DNA from: Acidobacteriota bacterium
GTDB lineage: Bacteria; Acidobacteriota; Holophagae; Acanthopleuribacterales; Acanthopleuribacteraceae
Direction: 5' to 3'
DNA: 33,969 bases
NCBI GenBank assembly: GCA_030066195.1
Contig: JASJCB010000153.1
Span: forward strand, 1 to 33,969
Part shown: one piece after another, positions 28,709 through 33,969 of the stretch
How the letters are laid out: each line of letters begins with the position of its first letter
Numbering within the stretch: position 1 is the stretch's first letter
Translations under genes and position numbers: made by a program
Notes under the pieces: model-generated
What the model saw: only the letters and a program-made list of their open reading frames with translations
Told to the model about the DNA's origin: nothing
Database searches by the model: none

Positions 28709-29748
28709 GAGCTGCCTACCTCCTCGTGATCGCCGGCCTGATTGTATCCTGTGGCTCCCGGCCTTCCGGTGAAAATGAACCCGTGCCCGTGCTCCTTCCT
28801 CATGGTGCATTTGCCTTGGACCTACCGAAAAGCATGTTCGCCCAGGGTCGCGGGCTGTGTATGGATGATCACTCCTTCTACATCAGCGATCCCGAGGATA
28901 ACAACCTCATCAAGCAGTATTCCCACAAGGGAGAGCTGATTCGAACCTTCGGTGGGACAGGGCAGGGACCGGGTGAATTCACCCCCATGTCTCTGAGTCA
29001 CCTGACGATCCGGGACGATTTATTATTCGCTCTCGAATACGGCTTTTCCATCAACGTATTCGCCAAGGGTGGGGAATTTGTCGATAAAATCGACCTGCCC
29101 TCCATGATTTTCGAGACAAGAGCCGCCGTGGACCCCGCCATGCGTGTGTTTATTTCCACGCCGCTCCAGGAACACCCGATCGGGGTCTACGACCTGCACG
29201 GCGCCTTCCATTACGGCTTCGGCAATTGGTTGGGCGACCGTCCCGAGGAGACGCAACGCACCAACCATAACGCCCGTTACCTGTTCTTCAACCAGGCCGG
29301 GAATCTGGTTTCCATCAGTAGGGCAACGGCACATATCGAGATCTATGCCCCTGACGGGAAACTGCTTCGTGAACGACAAATGCGCTATGACCGGCGGTTC
29401 CGAGCCTATTTTTCAAAGGTAGACGATTACTTCAGGATGAACCCGGGTAAATACAACCAATCCACCTTTCAGTTAGTCAGGGATGCGGCATTGCTGGATG
29501 ACAAGCTGTTGTTCATCTACAATGTGGAAAACCCGGAATGGGATGACCTGATGATCGTAGATGTGGCGGGAGATCAAATTGGAAAAAACGCCCGGAACTA
29601 CCTGCTCAAGGGCAAAGACGGTGGACACCTGACCGGCTTTCTATTCACGGCGCGCAACGGGATGCTGCATATTTACGATTCCAACCGCAACTGGATTTAC
29701 CATTACCACCTGCCGTCTTCTTTATTCAAAATGTCGGGTCCAGGCTGA
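28681..29748 (+). CDS. 6-bladed beta-propeller lipoprotein (cassette B)
   Basis: This is a 355-residue lipoprotein. The start ATG 28681 has GGAAG just upstream, inside the peptide gene; ATG 28699 is a weaker alternative. The lipobox LIVSC places the acylated Cys at residue 24, as in cassette A. The propeller repeats match the cassette A protein blade by blade: ISDPEDNNLIKQYSHKGELI, RTFGGTGQGPGEF, INVFAKGGEFVDKI, IGVYDLHGAFHYGFG, IEIYAPDGKLLRERQM, LHIYDSNRNWIYHYHL. It is probably anchored in the envelope and binds a ligand or partner; no enzymatic motif is seen. It is coupled to the peptide gene and converges with the kinase gene with only 4 bp between their ends. Confidence 0.85.
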   Translation: MQRVSSMYVRAAYLLVIAGLIVSCGSRPSGENEPVPVLLPHGAFALDLPKSMFAQGRGLCMDDHSFYISDPEDNNLIKQYSHKGELIRTFGGTGQGPGEFTPMSLSHLTIRDDLLFALEYGFSINVFAKGGEFVDKIDLPSMIFETRAAVDPAMRVFISTPLQEHPIGVYDLHGAFHYGFGNWLGDRPEETQRTNHNARYLFFNQAGNLVSISRATAHIEIYAPDGKLLRERQMRYDRRFRAYFSKVDDYFRMNPGKYNQSTFQLVRDAALLDDKLLFIYNVENPEWDDLMIVDVAGDQIGKNARNYLLKGKDGGHLTGFLFTARNGMLHIYDSNRNWIYHYHLPSSLFKMSGPG

Positions 29749-29752
29749 AGAA

Positions 29753-32700
29753 TCAAGCCGGTTCCGCCTCCGGAAAACCCGGGGCCAGGACGTCTGTCAT
29801 GCGGTCGGGGCATTTGATGCGTTGGGCGGTCATCAGGGCTTCCGCCTCCAGGACCATGTTTCGCCCCGATTCACCCATCAGCTTGCCGCGTCGATGCACC
29901 GCTGCCGCCCGGTAGAGCGCCATATCCGCGTTTTCGAAACCAGGGACGGCTCGGGCCAGAAGTTTCAGTGATTTGTCCTTGTCGCCGGTAACACAAGCCA
30001 GGCCCGCGTTCAACAGATTGGCCAGGGGATTGGACCAATTCAGGTCTTCCTTGGAGATGGCGCGTATTTCATCCTTGACCACGCCGACCAGCATCTTGAA
30101 TCGCCTGGTGCCTTGTTGCTCCTCAGACAAAGCGGCCAGGGCGCAACGAGCGCGTAGATGGCGGGCCTCCAGGCGGGTGAATTGGATGCGGAGCAACATG
30201 GAGCGTTCCAGTTGCGCCCAGGGTTCCTGGATTCGGTCCCAGGCGCGACCGCCGTCGCCGTTGTACATGTCGATGGCCGCGCGTCCGCTCATGATCCAGT
30301 AGTGTTGCAGGTGGAACCCTTGCTGGGACCAGCGCTTCAGGGCGCCCTCCAGATCGCTGAGCGCATAGACCGGCCGGTCTTCGATCAGGTGAACCAACCA
30401 CGAAACGCAAGTCATCAGGTTGATCTCGGCGTACAGGTCGCCGCGCTCGCGGTTGTCTTTCAGAAGCGCCGGGTAGCGTTCGGCCAGGAGGCGGAACTCC
30501 CCAAGGAAGATCAGGGCGCGCATGAGAAACTGTACGGCGGTGTCCACCTCCCAGGTGACGCCGGTGCACTGGTCGCGCAGGATCTGCTCGGCGCGACCGC
30601 ATCGTTCACGGGCGGCCCGCCAGCGTCCCTCCAGAAAGGCCGAAACGCCGCCGATCATGCGGACCAATCCGTGGGCGTGGGGATTGTTGACGCGCTCGAC
30701 CAGTTCTCCGGCGGTCAGCAGCAGGGATTCCGTACGTTTTTTTGCTTTGCTGCCCGCCGTGGCGGAGTAGCCGGCCTCGATGGCCAGGGCGCGGCCGACG
30801 CGATAAGGCTCGCCGCTGTCCAGGGCCAGTAGAAGATGGCGCGTGGAAAAATCCATGCCCCGTATGGTGTCGGCCATTCCCAGCCCCACGGCCATAGACC
30901 AGCAAGTGTCGATGCGAATCAGGTGTTCGGGGGGGATGGTGTCGGCGGCGCGTTCGGCAAACTTGACACCTCGAAATTTCAATCGGATACGGCGCAGTAA
31001 CAGCGAGACCAGGGCCTTGCGGGGGGTTTGGGCGAACTCCATGCCGATAGATCTCAAGACCTCGGCGGCCATGGTCAGACCCTTGTCCACGTGGCCGCTG
31101 ACCAGGTATTGTTCGGCAGCGCGGCGACGCAATTCCAGCGACTCGCCGCTTGCCGCCGTACCGGCGGCTTCCAGGTAGGCATTGCCTGCTTCGAAACCGC
31201 GACCCGCATTGGCCAGCGCCTCGGCCAGTTTGGTGCGCAGGCCGGGCCGGCGCCGACTTCCGACGGTCTCCAGGTCGAGGGCCATGCGGTACAACTGCGC
31301 GGCGCGATCGAAAGCCAGGGCCTCGGCAGCCTGATTGGCGGCTTTGACGGTGAGTTCGGAGGCGCGGCGTGCGTCACCGGCATCGCGGAAGTGGTTGGCC
31401 AGAGTCTCGGGCCGAGACGCGGCGGATGTTTGCAATGCCTGGGCCAGGATGAGGTGGGCGCCGCGACGAACCTTCTCGCTCATCTGGCTCAATACGGCTT
31501 CACGTACGCGGTTGTGGTAGCACTCCACCATCTCGCCTTCCCTGGAATGACGGGTGCGGATGAGGCGGTGCACATGCAGGGCCGACAAGGCTTCTCGGGT
31601 GCTGCTCAATTCAGCGGCCTGGCCGAGGGCCTCGGGATCGACGGGTTGACCGGCCAGGGAGATCAGGGCCATCAGACGACGAGCGTCCACGGATACCCGG
31701 TTGAGCTGATAGGCAATCACCTTCTCCACCGTGGCCGAGCCGAGAGCCAGGTTGAGGTGACCGGCGGAATCGGTGTCGTCCATGGCGATGGTGCGGGCAT
31801 AACGGGCCAGCGCTTCGATGAGGAAGGGACAACCGCCGGATTCCCGGGCCAGGGTCCGGGCGATTTCTTGAGCGTAGGGTTCATCTTCACCCAACAACCA
31901 CAGGGCCATGGTTTCTGCTTCATCCCGCCTGAGTTCGCCCACCACCACCTCTTCCATAACCGCATCGTCGCCCAGGGATTCGGCGGAGAGAAGATTGTGA
32001 AGCATGGGGCTGGTCGCGGCGGATTGGGTCGGGTAGCAGCCGATGAACAGCATGCGCGGCGGCGAGGGCGGGCGCAGTAATTCATTGAGAAGCAGGGCGC
32101 TGTCACGATCACCCCATTGCAGGTCGTCAATGAACAGAACCACCTTGCCGCGCCGACCCAGGTTGCGGAACAACTCGCGCCAGGCGGTGAAGGCGCGCCG
32201 GCGTTGCTCACGAGAATCTGGAATGCTTAGGACGCCGCGATCGGCGTTGGCAATGGCGTGCACGCGACCCAGCACGGGAAAGAGCCGGGTAAGGACCAGC
32301 ACATCGGCGGGGATCAGAGCGCGGGCTTCCTTGGGCGGCAGTTGCTTCAGGTAGGCGCTCAAAACATCCACCAGGCTGTCCAATGCCTTGTAGGGCACCG
32401 ATTCGCGCTGGTAGACGCGTCCGTTCAGCAGGATCAGATCCTCGTTTTTCTCGGCCAACTGCTCCAGAAAGCGGGCGACGATGGAAGTTTTGCCCATGCC
32501 GCCGGCCCCGTGAAGCATCAAGGCGGAGGTCTTGCCGGAGCAGGCGCGTTGGAAGGCCCGACCCAGGGCGTTCATGGAATCTTCGCGGTAAAGGAAGCGG
32601 TTGCGCCAGGTGGTGTCACGCGCCATCAGGTTTTGGCGATTCTCGGGAAGGGCTTTGCCCAGAGCGCGCAAAATGGCCGTGCCGTCCGGTCGTTGTGCGG

Positions 32701-33619
32701 GGTCTCGCGATAATAGACCGTGACACAGTTCATCTAACTCGGTCGGGATATCGGCCAGAGTTTCGCTGGGGGGACGCGGGTCCAGGCGCTGCTTGTCGTA
32801 GATCACGCGCATAATATTACCGCGAAACGGCAGGAATCCGGTCAGTGCCTCATAGAGCATCACCCCCACGCTGTACCAATCGCTGGCGGGTCCGATGTCC
32901 TGGCCGCGGGCTTGTTCGGGCGACATGTAGGCGGGCGTGCCCGACACGTCCTCCTTGATGCTGGCGTAGAGTCTCGAGGAGTACAGGTCGCGCGCCACGC
33001 CCAAATCGAGAATGACCACGCGGCCGTCGGGGTTCACCAAGACATTGCGAGGTTTGATATCGCAGTGCAATTTGCCCGCCCGGTGCAAGTGCATGAGCCC
33101 TTCCACCAGTTGGTGCAACGAGTCTACCAGGCGGTTGTATTCGCTGACCGGATATTCGATGACGGGGCCGGGCGGAGCCAAACCGGGTATCTCCTCTGTC
33201 TGGGGCGGCGGTTCCAAGACCTGAGTGGGCGTATCGGTATCCGGGTCGCCGTCGGACAGAGTGCGGTAGCAGGCGGTTTCCGTGGGGTTGTCATCCGTCA
33301 GATGCTCGCCCTTGGCCAGGCGGACATGCTCCAGGAAGGTGCCGCTTTCCACCAACTCCATGGTGAAGAACCAGTTCTCGCCGTCATTGAGCAGGTCGTA
33401 TAACTTCACCAGGTTACGATGGGTAACGTCGGCCAGAACGCGGAACTCGTTTTTGAAGCGGTAGATTTCAACCGGATCGATATTCTTAAGCGTTTTAAGA
33501 GCTACTTTTTCCCCGCGCACCTTGTCGAACGCCTGGTAGACGGTACCCGAACTACCGGCGCCCAACACTTTCTCCAGTGCAAAGCGTTCGGTGCCGCGAA
33601 ACTCGTTGACAGTGATCAT
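29753..33619 (-). CDS. Ser/Thr protein kinase fused to AAA ATPase and TPR-like regulator
   Basis: This is a 1288-residue cytoplasmic protein starting at ATG 33619. The kinase domain (about 13-330) has the Gly loop LGAGSSGTVY (from residue 19), Lys42 in VALKTL, the catalytic loop HCDIKPRN (D187), DLG in place of DFG (D205) and the GTPAYMSPEQA activation segment. An acidic, Pro-rich insertion of about 60 residues (about 103-165) lies before helix E. Residues about 345-600 are a STAND/AAA-type ATPase: Walker A HGAGGMGKT (K377), Walker B VVLFIDDLQWGD (D498, D499). Residues about 640-1270 are TPR-like helical pairs (e.g. RAAQLYRMALDLE). This architecture occurs in large bacterial regulators that phosphorylate partners and assemble through TPRs. 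There is no C-terminal LuxR or histidine kinase domain, so the output is probably phosphorylation or protein binding. No partner gene is adjacent in the window. Confidence 0.9.
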   Translation of the reverse strand: MITVNEFRGTERFALEKVLGAGSSGTVYQAFDKVRGEKVALKTLKNIDPVEIYRFKNEFRVLADVTHRNLVKLYDLLNDGENWFFTMELVESGTFLEHVRLAKGEHLTDDNPTETACYRTLSDGDPDTDTPTQVLEPPPQTEEIPGLAPPGPVIEYPVSEYNRLVDSLHQLVEGLMHLHRAGKLHCDIKPRNVLVNPDGRVVILDLGVARDLYSSRLYASIKEDVSGTPAYMSPEQARGQDIGPASDWYSVGVMLYEALTGFLPFRGNIMRVIYDKQRLDPRPPSETLADIPTELDELCHGLLSRDPAQRPDGTAILRALGKALPENRQNLMARDTTWRNRFLYREDSMNALGRAFQRACSGKTSALMLHGAGGMGKTSIVARFLEQLAEKNEDLILLNGRVYQRESVPYKALDSLVDVLSAYLKQLPPKEARALIPADVLVLTRLFPVLGRVHAIANADRGVLSIPDSREQRRRAFTAWRELFRNLGRRGKVVLFIDDLQWGDRDSALLLNELLRPPSPPRMLFIGCYPTQSAATSPMLHNLLSAESLGDDAVMEEVVVGELRRDEAETMALWLLGEDEPYAQEIARTLARESGGCPFLIEALARYARTIAMDDTDSAGHLNLALGSATVEKVIAYQLNRVSVDARRLMALISLAGQPVDPEALGQAAELSSTREALSALHVHRLIRTRHSREGEMVECYHNRVREAVLSQMSEKVRRGAHLILAQALQTSAASRPETLANHFRDAGDARRASELTVKAANQAAEALAFDRAAQLYRMALDLETVGSRRRPGLRTKLAEALANAGRGFEAGNAYLEAAGTAASGESLELRRRAAEQYLVSGHVDKGLTMAAEVLRSIGMEFAQTPRKALVSLLLRRIRLKFRGVKFAERAADTIPPEHLIRIDTCWSMAVGLGMADTIRGMDFSTRHLLLALDSGEPYRVGRALAIEAGYSATAGSKAKKRTESLLLTAGELVERVNNPHAHGLVRMIGGVSAFLEGRWRAARERCGRAEQILRDQCTGVTWEVDTAVQFLMRALIFLGEFRLLAERYPALLKDNRERGDLYAEINLMTCVSWLVHLIEDRPVYALSDLEGALKRWSQQGFHLQHYWIMSGRAAIDMYNGDGGRAWDRIQEPWAQLERSMLLRIQFTRLEARHLRARCALAALSEEQQGTRRFKMLVGVVKDEIRAISKEDLNWSNPLANLLNAGLACVTGDKDKSLKLLARAVPGFENADMALYRAAAVHRRGKLMGESGRNMVLEAEALMTAQRIKCPDRMTDVLAPGFPEAEPA

Positions 33620-33969
33620 GAAAGCAACCTAAACCGAAAGAAGGGTGAGAGATAGATATAGAACCAAGTCGGGTTCAAAAAGACACCCGTTGTCCTGATC
33701 GAATCGAGATTCATGTATTTGGTGACCAGGCATTCTGTATTATCTCATCCTTTTTCACAAATCTTTAGAGTTTTTGCAGTGTGCGACTTGGATTCATAGG
33801 GAGGCCGCCAGGGGCAAGTTTTCAATACCCGAAACCCCGGGATCGGGCTGGTTGCCTCTTCCAATGGGACATCGACGATCCAGAATATCTGTATCTCCGG
33901 AATCACCGGGTGCCGCTCCCGCCGACCCGCGTGTAGAAGAGCGGCTGATCGTTGGAGCCTGCCGGGCCC
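33620..33969. other. 350-bp right edge without a convincing gene
   Basis: This stretch contains the kinase gene's upstream region. A minus-strand frame stays open from the right edge to TGA at 33745-33747 (about 74 codons, including VIPEIQIFWIVDVP), and two plus-strand frames are also open for about 50 codons. None has a clear start, ribosome binding site or domain, so I do not call a gene; one of them may be the end of a gene that continues outside the window. Confidence 0.4.

Noticed and set aside
31028..32080. 350-codon plus-strand frame opposite the kinase gene
   Set aside because: Antisense shadow with Gly/Gln-rich composition; the opposite strand has clear ATPase and TPR-like sequence.

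Overview
The window looks like a stretch of a GC-rich, free-living bacterial chromosome with heavy secondary-metabolism and secretion content. A two-module NRPS with a TubC-type docking domain, a Ser/Thr kinase fused to an AAA ATPase and TPR-like helices, a thrombospondin type 3 repeat protein, DUF11 and 6-bladed beta-propeller lipoproteins, and several small Cys-rich secreted peptides together suggest a predatory, marine or soil lineage such as Acidobacteriota (Holophagae/Acanthopleuribacter-like) or a myxobacterium-like group. This placement is inference from gene content; no rRNA or marker gene is present, and I saw no tRNA, rRNA, IS element or CRISPR array.

Layout. (1) 1-2283, + strand: the tail of an unknown gene, then a putative ADP-ribosyltransferase-like protein overlapping by 4 bp a single-pass membrane protein. 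(2) 2494-5690: a secreted serine hydrolase of the class C beta-lactamase family, convergent with a PutP-like Na+/solute symporter; their stop codons overlap. (3) 5739-8850, - strand: a tautomerase, then a large ferritin-like (DUF455)/ATP-grasp fusion enzyme, then a 45-residue RiPP-like precursor with a pinensin/lanthipeptide-type leader and its own intrinsic terminator. (4) 9076-16950, + strand: one NRPS with order docking-C-A-T-C-A-T-C and no thioesterase. (5) 16959-18837, - strand: a beta-propeller lipoprotein, an overlapping Cys-rich peptide, and an SRPBCC protein. (6) 19097-23329: a 1410-residue secreted TSP3/leucine-rich-repeat protein. (7) 23330-24194: 865 bp without a gene, holding an unusual 42-43 bp periodic array of CCCGGG palindromes, most followed by a small hairpin. 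(8) 24195-28300: a Cys-rich peptide with an internal duplication, a DUF11 protein gene interrupted by an in-frame TAA, and an ECF sigma/cupin anti-sigma pair. (9) 28406-29748: a second copy of the Cys-rich peptide + beta-propeller cassette, inverted relative to the first. (10) 29753-33619, - strand: the kinase/ATPase/TPR regulator, then about 350 bp without a convincing gene.

How the parts relate. The two peptide/propeller cassettes share gene order, the same 28-bp gene overlap, eight cysteines per peptide and a lipobox Cys at residue 24 in both lipoproteins, so they are clearly duplicates. They bracket the secreted-protein region, and each runs tail to tail into a very large multidomain gene (NRPS or kinase). 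The most novel candidate system is the tautomerase / DUF455-ATP-grasp / leader-peptide group at 5.7-8.9 kb, a possible new RiPP pathway. Next in interest are the periodic palindrome-hairpin array and the duplicated overlapping cassette.
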